Part shown: positions 12,005-22,616 of the stretch, piece by piece
Numbering within the stretch: the stretch's first letter is position 1
Layout of the letters: every line of letters begins with the position of its first letter
Assembly: GCA_030248065.1 (NCBI GenBank)
Contig: JASAMV010003611.1
Location: forward strand, 1 to 64,000
Direction of reading: 5' to 3'
Source of the DNA: Rhynchonema sp. JSB1_4
Taxonomy: Eukaryota > Nematoda > Chromadorea > Monhysterida > Xyalidae
Length of the DNA: 64,000 nt
Notes under the pieces: generated by a model
What the model was told of the DNA's origin: nothing
Databases searched by the model: none
What the model saw: only the letters and a program-made list of their open reading frames with translations
Program-made: the position numbers and the translations under genes

Positions 12005-13471
12005 CTAGCACTTGCGACAGGTTTTCTCACAATGCACCCCAATGTTTTCCGTCCAGCAATATTTCTTATTTGCGTCACAATTGGCGAATTTGTCAACGCA
12101 TGCTGTAAAAAGGCGAGACATTTTATATTTCAATTGCATATCCATTATCGACATTAATCGATATCGACTTGATGAACATTAAAAAACATGAGAACACCTA
12201 TTGAAGCTCAGCAGTGGAAACTAACGTTTTCCGCTACATCCACAGCGTTTGACCGCCTTGCCCTCATTTGGTCCACCTCTCCAAATCCTGCCGGTATTGA
12301 AGCACCCCACATTTTCACCCAATCCACAAACACTCACTCCCTTCAACGTGCAATCCCTGCCTTCGATACATAGACCTGTTTAATCGGAAACGAATCGCAA
12401 CGTTTTTATTTTTTTGAAGCTGAAATGCGTCCAACGTTTCTGGCTTGGACGCTTTGTTCAGACTTGATTTTGCGCACCCGCGTATTGGTTCGAGGAACAA
12501 ACTAACTTTGTGAAATTATCCTTGTTGGAATTGTGCACGTAAAGTGCGGAATACGCAGGCACAAGCGATAATGGATGCCAATCATCCAAGTCAGGGAACG
12601 TTTTCGTGAGTGAAATATGGGCCTTCACGATTACCCCCCGCTAGCTAACCATCCCTAGCCCGCTGCCCGTCACAAGTCTCACAGCACTGTTCCAACAGAT
12701 CTCCATTGAGACAGTGTGGCTTCAATTCAGCACAGTTGTTGTACATATCGATGCAGGCTGCAATGTGAAACATCGGTTAGTACCTACATGCAGACTGGTC
12801 TGGGGCTCAGAAAGTGCGATATTTTGTACGCTCAGCTAAACAGGAAGGATAAATCGCCAACGTTGACTTCGGGCCAGCCGTCTATTGCATGCATGACCTG
12901 ACCCTCGGTGCAGTGTCGTGAGAAAGCAGCTTAAAGCAGCAGCATAATACGAAACTGACGTTTCCCGTCGCATCCGCATTTCTTGATCTTCAACCCATCC
13001 TTCGGCCCGCCCACCCAAGTCCGTCCCGTTTCATAGCAGACCACGTTCGGGCCCGACCCACACGAGTCCACGCCACCCGTCGTGCACTCGTCGCCTTCCA
13101 CACAGCCGCCGTTTGCATCTGGAAATCAATTATTTATAGTTGGCTTGAAACATCAGGGTACTGACGCGTGAACACACGGGACGGTTGAAACATCAAGCAA
13201 GATAAACCTGGGCTCTGGAATGTGCGTCTGTAGGATGCCGGAACGGGAAAGCTGACTTCTTTGTTTTATTTTAGCGTACAGTGCAAACAAGGTGCAGCTT
13301 ATTCTAATGATGTCGACGCAGCCATACAGTGCAAATAAGGTGGTCACATTAGAACTTGCGTCAACGACATTAGGATACGAGCAAATACGTGGTCGTTAAC
13401 AAGGACAAACCATGGCACGCAGCAAACCAGCAGTAGACCAAACCGATCGCACTGTTTAGTTTGGCAGGCAT
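12005..13471 (-). CDS. Gene C: secreted protein SP-F-S-F-S, complete
   Basis: Exons on the minus strand: signal peptide 13411-13471 (MPAKLNSAIGLVYCWFAACHG), F 12960-13118 (CVEGDECTTGGVDSCGSGPN), ShKT 12650-12757 (CIDMYNNCAELKPHC...CCETCDGQRA), F 12226-12375 (CIEGRDCTLKGVSVCG), terminal ShKT 12005-12102 ending CEKTCRKC and TAG. The sum is 576 nt = 192 codons, so 191 residues. The fifth and sixth cysteines of the terminal ShKT are in the standard C..TC..C form, while the internal ShKT has CCETCDGQ and lacks the last position of the classic domain. Same architecture and similar exon sizes as gene D. Probably extracellular; role unknown. Confidence 0.8.
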
Positions 13472-13907
13472 TTTTTTGGAGTTTGATTTTTGGAGACGAC
13501 AAATCAGTTTCCCGAATAAGCACGACACTATAACACAATAACGAAACAATGCACCGAGCAAGCACAGTCAAAAAAACAAAGCAGCGGCGAGGTGCCTGGT
13601 TGACTGGCCCTATGAATATTACAGCACACCCAAGCTTACACATGGTTGGCATGAGAAAGCCCGTCTTAAATAAATCGAAATCCTTTATCGTGCAAAATGT
13701 TCAGACCGAATAATGTTATTTGCTGCAAAACCAAAGATTTCCTTGTTTGGCGTGAAAAACGGGAGGAAAGGGACGCAGTCAATTCATAAAGGGTGGATCG
13801 CAAACTAGATGAATGAAGAACACTGCTTTCTGCGGTCCCAGCCAGCCATTTGAGCTAATAACGGGGAGCAGCATTGCAAAAACACCTTGCGAACAATAAG
13901 CTGCCTT

Positions 13908-13978
13908 TTTCGACTGTGCCTCGAACACAGGTCCTCCGCCTAACCGGGGCCGTTGCTCTACCAGCTGGGCTATCGAAG
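13908..13978 (-). tRNA. tRNA-like sequence (tRNA pseudogene or SINE head)
   Basis: The minus strand carries TAGCCCAGCTGG, matching the tRNA D-arm/A-box consensus, and a T-arm CTGTG-TTCGAGG-CACAG with five paired bases. Acceptor ends (TTCGA with TCGAA) pair partly. The anticodon stem has a mismatch, and the 7-base loop CCGGTTA lacks the normal U33, so no anticodon can be assigned with confidence. It may be a decayed tRNA gene or the head of a tRNA-derived SINE. Confidence 0.4.
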
Positions 13979-14054
13979 TTCTTGTCTCTGGATGCACAGT
14001 TTTCGGTCATACGCAATTGTGTGTGCCGTTTGTTATGTACAGTAGGTACTTGCA

Positions 14055-14300
14055 GTGCAGTTGCCAGCTGCCAAAAAAGCAACTTCACATATTTGAGCTG
14101 CCGAATTTTTCTGCAATTGTCCCTGCATTCATCCAACATGATTCGAAGTGAATCCCCCCCGTTTAGGCGCCAATCTACTCGCGTTTACTCCACCAGCCGT
14201 GCAGTCAGCCTGTCGACAGATTCTGACTTGAGCGGAGTCTGAAAAATTTTAAAGGCCGCACACCGAAGCCGCTGCAAGCCATGTTGGCTGTCGGCGCATA
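14055..14300 (-). pseudogene. Relic pair of F modules
   Basis: Minus-strand sequence at about 14240-14300 resembles the second F module of genes A and B (CSGFG..), and 14055-14225 resembles the third (VENRDCTANGV and the QLQKACTCSSG end). Both are shortened, cysteines are lost and stops interrupt the frames. Their order matches A and B, suggesting the remains of a third A/B-like gene. Confidence 0.5.
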
Positions 14301-14655
14301 ACATTGGGTGTCGTGTGACACGCTTAGTTTTAGACACGACACTTCAACCGGGAAACCAGCAATCATTGAAATGATCACAAAACCGACGATCAAACGAAAC
14401 CACCGTGACGATCAGCTTCTTCGATGTTTCACAGGTTATCGGTTCGGCTCAGATCACGCAGTGCATTTTTTCTTTTTTGTTTTTTTCTGTGTTTCACAAT
14501 CAGGACCGAAAGAGGTTCAAACAACACAAACCATGACTGTTCCTTATCCGATAGGACTAAAGCCTGGCAACAACATTTGGATATGAATTGGACCGAACAA
14601 ATACAATTTACCAAGTTTAAAACAGACAATCGTCTGCAAAGAGCAGGAAAGATAG

Positions 14656-16075
14656 ACTGCGAACCTGACACGTTCGTGAAACCGTACTTTATCAATAATA
14701 GAATGATGTGTTGGTTGGCAATACAATATCGGGGCGATATTGCTACTCCTTCCCCCGCCAAGGAAGCCTATGTACAGAAAAGAATTTACAGGGAAACAGG
14801 CGGTTACGACAGGAAATCACCTTATCACTCTTCTTATTGTCTGTGGCCTAAAACAATTGACATCCGAGCTCAAAATTTCTTTTCTTTCTTTTTCTTTACA
14901 CCTCGACCTCGCGCAACCATGCATTTCTTCACATCGTCGATTCTCAACGTGGCACAATCGATCAGCAACGTCACCGGTTCGATTGCGTGGCTGTCGATTG
15001 GCGTCGTGGCACCACGTTGCACACGTTTCTTCTGCCGGCTTCGTCTCAATTTCGGCTTCTTCTTCGGACCTATCTCCCTTCGTCCTTTGCCCGCCTTCCT
15101 TGATCCCTTTTTCTTCTTTACTTTCCGCTTCTTTTTCTTCTTCTCCTTCTTTTTCATATTCTTATTCTTCCCCTTCGCCTTCTTTTCGTTCTTCAACACA
15201 TCACAACACCATTGAACGATTTCCTCTTCTTTGTTCTCTGCCCCTCCTTCAACGCTCGGCCAAATACTTGATTGCTGCTCTTCTTTAGTTTCTTTTTGAC
15301 TCTCCTCTTCTGTTTCTTCTTTATTTTCACATCCTTTACTCAGTTCTTGATCCCCCTCATTTTCTTCTGCGGCCACGATCTTCGGGTTTGGAAGGGACAA
15401 CCGGTTTTTCACACAAAATTTGTCGAACTTCGACGAACAATTTACAATTCTTGACTCATCAATAAGTGGCTTCGGGTCCGGTCTCTTCATAACTTTCTTC
15501 ACAAACATCAACCATTCATCTTTTTCTTTTTTCTTCATTTTCTCCAGGCCCAACAATTTTTCGATTTCACTCAAACTTTCAAAATCTTCCCACACAAACG
15601 ATTTTCCATCTCGAAACATAATCGGCAGTTCACACATAAAACCTTTTGTACAGCCTTGGCCCTCGATCTGTCCATAAAATTCACAACACACCTCAAAATA
15701 GTGGGCCATACCGGGGTCGTTTCTACTTCTGTCCATTTCAATCTTCATGACCTTCATAACTTCTTCGGCGATGATTTGACTTCCCGATTCTTCAATGTCT
15801 TCAAACAGACCCATAACATCTTCAAAATTCATCTTCATCATCCGCCCGAAGCTCTTCGCCGCAAACAATTTCAATTGCCAAATCTTCATTTTCAATAATT
15901 TTTCACTTTTCTTGGGCCACAAACAGCAACAGCAACGCGCTTGGCACGCGGAGCCACGAGGATCGTACCTCGCAGAGTCCGCCACTGCGAACCTGACACG
16001 TTCGTGAAACCGTACTTTATGAATAATAGAATGATGTGTTGGTTGGCAATACAATATCGGGGCGATATTGCTACT
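14656..16075 (-). mobile_element. 1.42-kb unit with 92-bp terminal direct repeats and a lysine-rich ORF
   Basis: Direct repeats at 14656-14747 and 15984-16075 differ at one base. A 4-bp ATAG flanks both sides (14652-14655 and 16076-16079), as expected for a target duplication. The layout resembles a small LTR-type (TRIM-like) element, but the ends are ACT...ACT rather than TG...CA, and no primer-binding site or polyprotein was seen. The near-identical repeats suggest recent insertion or duplication. Confidence 0.5.
14870..16054 (-). CDS. Hypothetical lysine-rich protein inside the direct-repeat unit
   Basis: Uninterrupted 394-codon frame. The first roughly 25 residues come from the right terminal repeat, so the true start may be later (for example the Met in KLLKMKIWQLKLFAAKSFGR). 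The middle holds a globular-looking part with paired cysteines (EVCCEFYGQIEGQGC, DKFCVKNRL). It is followed by a Glu/Gln-rich stretch and a long Lys-rich tail (KKKEKKKKKRKVKKKKGS) ending KKKKEKKF. It is intronless, unlike its neighbours, which suggests a captured or retroposed coding sequence. No family recognised. The basic tail would suit nucleic-acid binding or nuclear targeting, which is inference only. Confidence 0.4.
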   Translation of the reverse strand: MYCQPTHHSIIHKVRFHERVRFAVADSARYDPRGSACQARCCCCLWPKKSEKLLKMKIWQLKLFAAKSFGRMMKMNFEDVMGLFEDIEESGSQIIAEEVMKVMKIEMDRSRNDPGMAHYFEVCCEFYGQIEGQGCTKGFMCELPIMFRDGKSFVWEDFESLSEIEKLLGLEKMKKKEKDEWLMFVKKVMKRPDPKPLIDESRIVNCSSKFDKFCVKNRLSLPNPKIVAAEENEGDQELSKGCENKEETEEESQKETKEEQQSSIWPSVEGGAENKEEEIVQWCCDVLKNEKKAKGKNKNMKKKEKKKKKRKVKKKKGSRKAGKGRREIGPKKKPKLRRSRQKKRVQRGATTPIDSHAIEPVTLLIDCATLRIDDVKKCMVARGRGVKKKKEKKF

Positions 16076-16207
16076 ATAGCATTTATTTTTAATCTAAATG
16101 AGTTTTCGCAAGAGCACCAAGTGAACCAAAACGATGTGGTTCCATAAAAGTATGACATTCTAAGCTAAACCCAATGAAGAGCGCATCCAGCATAATGTTT
16201 CACCATT

Positions 16208-17686
16208 CTAGCACTTGCCACACGTTTTCTCGCATTCTGCCCCAATTTCTTCAGTCCAGCAATATCTCTTATTTTCATGACAGTTGCTGATTTTGTCAAT
16301 GCAGGCTGCAAGCAGACGAAAGATGTTTCAGTTTTTAGTTTCACGAGTCATATCATCAGCACGACATTCACCGATGATGACCTGGTGCGCCAGAAAATCT
16401 GGTGGCCACTATTTATGTTGTGGAGTTTTATGAAAAAACAAGAATAGTACGAAAACTGTACGGTTCAAACTAACGTTTGCCGTTACATCCACATTCTTTG
16501 ACCGCCTTTCCCGCATCTGGTCCGGTTTTCCATCTCGCCCCCGTGTCGAAGCACCCAACATTTGGACCCTTTCCGCAGACACTCACACCCTTCGAGGTGC
16601 AATCTCTGCCTTCGATACATTGACCTGAGGAGGGGACATCATGTGGCACCCATGGGGTGGACATTGAGCAAAAACAATAATGCAAAAATTTGCAAGCAAA
16701 ACGTTTTTGAAGGGCCTAAATGAAACAAAATGTGTTTTACACACAAACACAGCCTTATGTGATCAGCCCCCTAACCTTCCCGCGCACGTTGCCCGCCACA
16801 TGTGGCACAACACTGCTCCATGATGTCACCCTGTAGACAATGTGGCTTCAATTGAGCACAATTGTTGAACAGATCGATGCACGCTGCAAAGTGACGCTTG
16901 AAGCATCAGTCTGGGGGGTCGAAGGTAACACATAATTCCAGAATATTTGGCCTGGCATGTGAAACATCAGGGAACGCATTGGAGATGAATGTGTTATGTG
17001 TGTTGCATCGGTTTGCCTTGATTCTTAGTCTTTTGGCAGGAAGATACGGAATAATTACTGAAAAACCCTGATAAAAAAATTGAGTGAATTCGTTGAAAGT
17101 ACGCGCAAAACCAAATACCGACGTTTGCCATTGCATCCGCATCTCTTGACCTTCATGTCCTTCTTCGGTCCACTGCCCCAAGTCTGTCCCGTTTCATAGC
17201 AGACCACATTCGGGCCCGACCCACACGAGTCGACGCCCTCTGTCGTGCACTCCTGGCCCTCGACACACTTGCCGTTTGAATCTGTGTGTGATGTGAAACA
17301 TCATCAAGTCGCCTGACGAATGAACCGAGTGTTGAAACATGAAGCAACATATGTCCAAACCTCGACTGTTAAATTTACGATTGTGATGGGAGGATGCTGA
17401 AACAGAGAAACGTTGCCCGCTCGTTTGCACATTTATTGGATGCGGCCAAAGTTTGGACATTATTTACTAATGTAAAAGGTGGAATTTGGCCGCGCGCGAC
17501 CGAGACAACTTGGTAGGCCCAAAATGTGATGTCGCCGTCGCCGAGGCGAGAGGTCGGTTGACCGCTGCTGGTCGCCATACGAATTGAAAGAGAAAATTTG
17601 AAAACACGTGAAAACGAACCGTCACGGCGGCACGCAACAGGCCAGCAGAGGACCAGTCCGATTACAATATTCAGTTTGAAATTCAT
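16208..17686 (-). CDS. Gene D: secreted protein SP-F-S-F-S, complete
   Basis: Exons on the minus strand: signal peptide 17620-17686 (MNFKLNIVIGLVLCWPVAC), F 17123-17281 (CVEGQECTTEGVDSCGSGPN), ShKT 16776-16883 (CIDLFNNCAQLKPHC...CCATCGGQRA), F 16475-16624 (CIEGRDCTSKGVSVCGKGPN), terminal ShKT 16208-16305 (CIDKISNCHENKRYCWTEE...CEKTCGKC, TAG). The total is 582 nt = 194 codons (193 residues). Exon sizes are the same as gene C apart from the signal exon, and the sequence is close, so C and D are a tandem pair. The terminal module is a textbook ShKT with six cysteines. Predicted extracellular; function unknown. Confidence 0.8.
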
Positions 17687-17874
17687 TTTTGCTCGCGTCT
17701 GTTTTGGGATCTCAAATATAAGTTAACAAAGCGCGCATGCCTGACAACAATACGCCGAGTACAGAAGTACGAGCTAATACAGGGCGAATTCACAATGCAA
17801 GCGGACAAGCCGGTGAGATCCGCACGCGTTTGTATTCACAGCAGGCTCTAATCCTCATTTAGTTTTCCATGTAA

Positions 17875-18759
17875 GGGCGCGTATAGATTGAACTGGAAAT
17901 ATTTCTGGAGCACCAATTTTTTATTCTTTCCAAGCCAGAAACATCTCCCCTCATACGCAAAAATTCTTTTCCCCCCATCAAAAAACCTTCTTATTGGTTG
18001 TGCAGCAACAGTTTGATGGTGATAAAACGCAAAGTATACACCCAACATCAGCTTTGAATTTTTTTAAAGTTTGCCAAGCTAAACTTTACTATTTTGCAAA
18101 CATGTTTTCACATGCCCCCGACAACGCGTTTTTTAAAGAAAAATTTGCACCTGAAAATTTCAGTTGAGCACCCTGTACTGAACCAATGGTTTTTAAATGT
18201 GCACAAGGTGACGCAATGAAAATTCTAACAAGGAGATCGCTTGCATACCACAAAAATAAAATAAAGTGTATACCGAGGTCGGAAGCTCAATTCTGATACC
18301 GCACCAAATTAGGGGCATCGTTTAGAATTCTCGGGCATGTGAAAGCATGTTTACAAAATAGCGAATATAGCTTGGCAAGTAGAACTTTAAACAATCTAAA
18401 GCTGATATGTTGGGTGTACTTTGCGTTTTATCACCATTCAACTGTTGCTGCACAAACAATAATCCATGATATAATTTGGCACACCCTGTAATCAAAGAAA
18501 ATGTTGCATGCGCTCACCCCACATTTTTTCTTGAATAAGCTGGAGGCATAAATGTTTCAAACTGCTCCAGAAATATCTCCAGTTTTGCGTATAGATTGAG
18601 CTGGAGATATTTCTGGATCTGTGACATAGAAGAAAAAATTGTTACTCCAGAAATATTTCCAGGTTGTGTATAGATTGAGCTGGAGATATTTCTGGCTTTC
18701 GGACATAGAATAAAAAATTGTTGCTCCAGAAATATTTCCAGTTCAATCTATACGCGCCC
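17875..18759. mobile_element. 885-bp TIR element with TAA target duplication (PIF/Harbinger-like)
   Basis: It starts GGGCGCGTATAGATTGAACT and ends in its inverse complement; matching continues about 70 bp inward. Both sides carry TAA (17872-17874, 18760-18762). Inner arms (17997-18117 against about 18340-18460) are also inverted copies, and the right arm contains extra copies of the GTATAGATTGAGCTGGAGAT unit near 18590 and 18665. There is no coding capacity, so it is non-autonomous. The 3-bp TAA duplication suits the PIF/Harbinger superfamily; that class assignment is inference. Confidence 0.8.
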
Positions 18760-18785
18760 TAAATGGACCAACTGCGCTCATCTGA

Positions 18786-18930
18786 CGAGAGAGAGTGTCA
18801 CACAAGCCCGACAAACAAGAATAGTGTTGTGCCGCCACGTGCAATGCCATGCGGGGCAAGATTTAATCGTGCTGTTTAAGTTGTAAGGAAATCCGGGAGT
18901 GCTTCATTTGTGTCATGGATTTATTATAAT
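18786..18930 (+). pseudogene. Reversed fragment of a gene E-type ShKT exon
   Basis: Plus-strand sequence matches the end of gene E's last exon (CCACAAGCCCGACAAACAAG, then TGCAATGCCA.GCGGGG) and its downstream flank. A TAG interrupts the frame where gene E reads CAT. It is part of the left arm of the inverted duplication. Confidence 0.65.
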
Positions 18931-20111
18931 TTAATGATAATTTAGTTTAGAATCATACTTTAATCCGAATTGTCGTACAATTTATTGGAAAACCACATAT
19001 TGCCACGTATGTGTTATTGTTGTTTGGAAGAATTTTGCATTTGAATTGACTCCCTTCAATCAATAAAATGTTTTCCGATCAGTTTGTTTTAATCAATTTG
19101 ATGAGCCCGCGGGACGCATCTTCAAGCAAACAGGGATTGCGACTTTCTCACGAGACAAAAATTGCAGTTTGCGCTTGCAATCTCATGGTTGATGATGGTA
19201 TGAGTGCGCTTCAAATGCGAGCCCGCTAAACCGAAAGCTACCCTACGCTCATCCGCTGCATCATGAATTCGACCTTCCAGCTGTGGGTTGTTGACTTGGC
19301 CTAATGAAATGGTGATTGTTTCTGGGGCAGTACACCCAGACCAGTGTATGTGTGGCATGAGAAACGTCAGTGCACAGACGCGCAAGCCGAAATCCTTTAT
19401 GCACAAAAAAATGCAAAGAAGAGTATTATTTGTAAATAAAAGGTTTCACTTTGTGCATGGCTACATACGTTGTGCACATGTTACCGTCGTGAAGCGAAAC
19501 ACAAAAACAAAGTGAAAACCGTTTTCTCCAACAAGTTGAAATGAAATACATACAGGTTCTTAAAACGTCCTTGAAGAGCTTTTCGGTACCATTTGTGGTT
19601 GAAGGGGGACTGGTTATGTTTGTGATGCTTGTTCGCATCTTTGAACGTCTGTCTTTTCTGTCTGATGCACGCGCAAAGTGTGAACCGATTGATTCAAAGC
19701 TGGAACGCTGATGGCTGATGTTGTCAATGAAGTTCGGTACCCCCATGTGTTTACCAGCGTCAGCAGCAACAAACTGCATCGAAACATCATAAAAATGGGC
19801 GTTAGTTGTTTTCGCTTGACACTCGTACGGTATTATGTCATGTTGTCATTCATCATCAACCATGCGCTATTGCAAAACGCAAACTGAAATTTTTGTCTCG
19901 TGAGAAAGTCGAAATCCCAGCTTGCTTGAAGATGTAGATAGGCTGCGGGCTCATCATATTGATTAAAAAGGCTGATCGGAAAACACTTTATTGATTGCAG
20001 GGGATCAATTCAAATGCAAAAATCCTCCAAAGTGGCTAGTTTTCCAATGAGATGTACGACAATTATGATAACTAAATTGTCATTAGCTTATAGTAGATCC
20101 ATGACACCAAT

Positions 20112-20337
20112 GGGTGGAATTTTCGAAACGGTGTAAAGGTCAGTTGGGTGTAAAGGTCGGTGTAAAGTTCGGTCGAAAGCTCGGTCGGCGTAGCTCGGTG
20201 TAAACGTGAAACATTGCCTGTTATTAACGTGGAATGTTTCAAGTCTACACCGAGGTCTATCACACCGAGCTGTCGACCGAGCTTTCCACCGACCTTTATA
20301 CCCAACTGACCTTTACACCGTTTCGAAAATATCACCC
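20112..20337. mobile_element. 226-bp foldback TIR element, copy 1
   Basis: Ends are GGGTGGAATTTTCGAAACGG and its inverse. Arms contain repeated GGTGTAAAGGTC.GT units and pair over most of their length. AAT flanks both sides (20109-20111, 20338-20340). The paralogous left arm of the surrounding inverted duplication shows the uninterrupted site, confirming a 3-bp target duplication. A second copy of equal length lies in reverse orientation at 63228-63453. Confidence 0.85.
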
Positions 20338-20385
20338 AATGAAACACTGTAGGATTTCCTTACAACTTGAACGGCACGATTGAAT

Positions 20386-22616
20386 CTAACCCCGCCTGGC
20401 ATTGCATGTCGCACAACAATGTTCTTGTTTGTCGGGCTTGTGGCACTCGTGCTTTAGTTCATGGCAGTTGGTCCATTTGTCAATGCACGCTGCAATGTGA
20501 AACATTAGACAGGGGCTAGGACAGGCGCTAAGGGCATAATGATCTGGGGTGAAGCACCTTATGATTCTGGCAGATCACCGCATTTTTGCTTCGAACGTGA
20601 ATCTAAAACCACAACAGCGGACGGACTAACGTGTGCCATTGCATCCACATTTCTTCACTTTCAGCCCAGCCTGTGGTCCATGGGTCCATGTCATGCCCGT
20701 GTCATAGCACACCACATTGTGACCCGAGCCACACACACTCACACCCCCGGAGCTGCAGTCACGGCCTTCGACGCATCGACCGCGTCCTGAACAATCTGTT
20801 GATGTTTCGCTGGTCAATAAATTTGACTTTCGGTTTCGGCTTGAAGTTGGCATCGCCCTTGCTTCGCTTCACCGTCACCGTGTTCTGGTCTTTATGGTCC
20901 GTCAATATGAATAAAAATTCGAAACTGTTAGGGTTATACGGGTGATACCATTCTCAAAATCCAAAAAACTACGAACCGTGTGCAAGAGCTGTCCCAATAA
21001 TGCCCGTTCCCAGGCCATTGCCCCCTGGTCCTGTAAAGGCCTAACTATACTTCGTTCTCTCAGAGAACAAAGAACAAATTCTCGCGCGCTGATTGGCTGT
21101 TGAACATACGTGGACCAATCAGCGCGCGAGAATTTGTTCTTTGTTCTCTGAGAGAACGAAGTATAGTTAGGCCTTAACAATCGAGTCCGCAGAATGCATA
21201 CGCAAGATTTGAAGATTGACTTTACAAGTTCACCACTTACTGGGCGAAGGAGTGACACCACCCCCGCCTCTGCGTTTGCACGTGGCACAACAGTTCTTTT
21301 GTGTGGTATGCAAGTGGCACTGATGGGCCAGGTGGACGCAGTTGGTCCATATGTCGATGCAACCTGCAAATTTTTTTCAAGATCTTTTTTGTCGGAATAC
21401 TCATACATTGATGTGACATTGTGAAAGTTAACATAAAGTAACCGTACCATAGCTTTTTTTCGCCATGAGTAAAAAGTAGAAGCAGAACAAATTAGCTCTG
21501 TGAATTCACCTAACCAATGCATCCGCACTTCTTGATATTTCGACCCCTCCAGAATATGCCTGCGTCATAACAATCGGCATGTGGGCCCGATCCGCAGACA
21601 GCTGCGCCGCCAGAGGTACACTCCAAACCTTCCACGCAACCCTGGGCGTCTGCACACGAGAAAAACGAAATTTAGTTCCTTTTCGCAGAGAAACAAATAC
21701 CTGCTTTTCGATACATGTGGCTCATTTTGCCAACCTGGTAGGAAAATTTCGATATTTCATCGCGAAATCTGCCCTCACCTGGATGTGCCGTGAAGTAGCT
21801 GCACGTTGCACAACAGTTTTGTTGTTTGTCCTCCTCCCAGCACCATTTGGTGAGCGCAGCGCAATTGTTGTAGTGGTCGGTGCAGGGCGCTGGAAGAGTG
21901 TGAAACATCAGCTGGAAACGTTGTGCTGCAATCTGCATGATTAGAAATCTAGAAAGTTTGCAAAATCTGCATAAGAGTAAACCAACTATGCTTGGCAGTC
22001 CCAGACAATGCATCACTGAACCACTTGAAATGGGTATTTCGGGTTACTGTAGTCACGTTTTGCATGCTTTTTGTTTGTGAAGTCACGAAGCCGCGAAAAA
22101 CACACACAACTTCCAGAGTGCCAAACGTTTCACCAAAATGCAAAGCATGCAACGCGGCTACAGTAACCAGTTTTTAAGTGTTTCAAATTTAGGGTGATAC
22201 TGCATGGTCTTGGAGTGCAAAGCATGGCTGGTTTTCCTTCATAAGAAATCTGGAAATATCTATGTATAAATCTGCCACATATTGGATGATCGGAAGCCTT
22301 CATCTTGATCTTAAAATTGCCTTATCGAGACTTCAAGATCTGAAATCAATTTTTTCGAGATCGAGACGAGATCGAGATTTCGATTTTTTCTTTGGGGGGA
22401 ACTCAATTTCAAAAACTCTGGCCAGAAACCAAAAAACCAGCTAACGTGAGGTGCCATGGTGTCGATTGCGATGGAGCGCTGAAATCGGAAACAAGAACAG
22501 TGGTTGCACAACTTTCAAATTTGTCGTTTTCATGAGGATTTTTGAGGCGCAAACTGACCTTCACACACAGCGAGCCAGCAGATCATAATGTCAAGAGCAA
22601 CGATTTTAATGTCCAT
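20386..22616 (-). CDS. Gene E: secreted protein SP-S-F-S-F-S, complete
   Basis: Exons on the minus strand: signal peptide 22559-22616 (MDIKIVALDIMICWLAVCEG), ShKT 21779-21889 (CTDHYNNCAALTKWCWEEDK..NCCATC), F 21515-21649 (CVEGLECTSGGAAVCGSGPH, with a shortened linker), ShKT 21241-21363 (CIDIWTNC...CCATCKRRGGGG), F 20631-20786 (CVEGRDCSSGGVSVCGSGHN), ShKT 20386-20489 (CCATCNARRG, TAG). The sum is 687 nt = 229 codons, 228 residues. The ShKT modules use CCATC and end without the final cysteine of the classic domain. Close paralogue of gene F, same module order. A perfect-arm hairpin element lies in the intron between the second ShKT and second F exons. Confidence 0.8.
21037..21175. mobile_element. 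Perfect-hairpin MITE (TAA target duplication)
   Basis: Bases 21036-21096 and 21115-21175 are exact reverse complements (61 bp each) around an 18-bp loop. The tip is AGGCCTAACTATACTTCG, flanked by TAA on both sides (21034-21036; 21175-21177; the flank overlaps the pairing by one base). There are no mismatches, so it is young or maintained. It lies in an intron of gene E. Class is probably PIF/Harbinger-like by the TAA duplication. Confidence 0.85.

Larger units (their letters stand above)
13472..16207. other. Intergenic with a tRNA-like sequence, F-module relics and a terminal-repeat unit
   Basis: Contains a tRNA-like stretch (13908-13978), decayed F modules (about 14055-14300) and a 1.4-kb unit bounded by direct repeats (14656-16075). 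No intact F/ShKT gene is present. Confidence 0.6.
17687..20385. other. Gene-free stretch of elements and inverted duplications
   Basis: Holds the 885-bp TAA-flanked element, an inverted duplication including a reversed ShKT exon fragment, and the 226-bp foldback element. Short inverted motifs (TTCACAATGCAAGCGGA / TCCGCACGCGTTTGTATTCACA) lie near 17787-17840 and recur near 28017 and 28170. No intact gene. Confidence 0.6.
18786..20430. repeat. Large imperfect inverted duplication
   Basis: The left arm (about 18786-19215) and right arm (about 19845-20430) are reverse complements with point differences. The pairing runs from the ShKT exon end, through the TTGTAAGGAAATCC flank, to the GAGCCCGC...TTCAAGCAA and CTCACGAGACAAAAATT blocks. 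The spacer is about 630 bp. The right arm contains the 226-bp foldback element, which the left arm lacks. Confidence 0.75.

Noticed and set aside
15161..15179. Pyrimidine-rich TTC/CTT tract as a regulatory polypyrimidine element
   Set aside because: It encodes the Lys-rich tail on the other strand, so coding composition explains it.
14424..15215. 263-codon plus frame rich in Phe and Ser
   Set aside because: It is the complement of the lysine-rich tail of the minus-strand 394-codon ORF.
20902..21528. 208-codon minus frame
   Set aside because: It runs through the hairpin MITE and out-of-frame ShKT and F exons of gene E; a chance frame.
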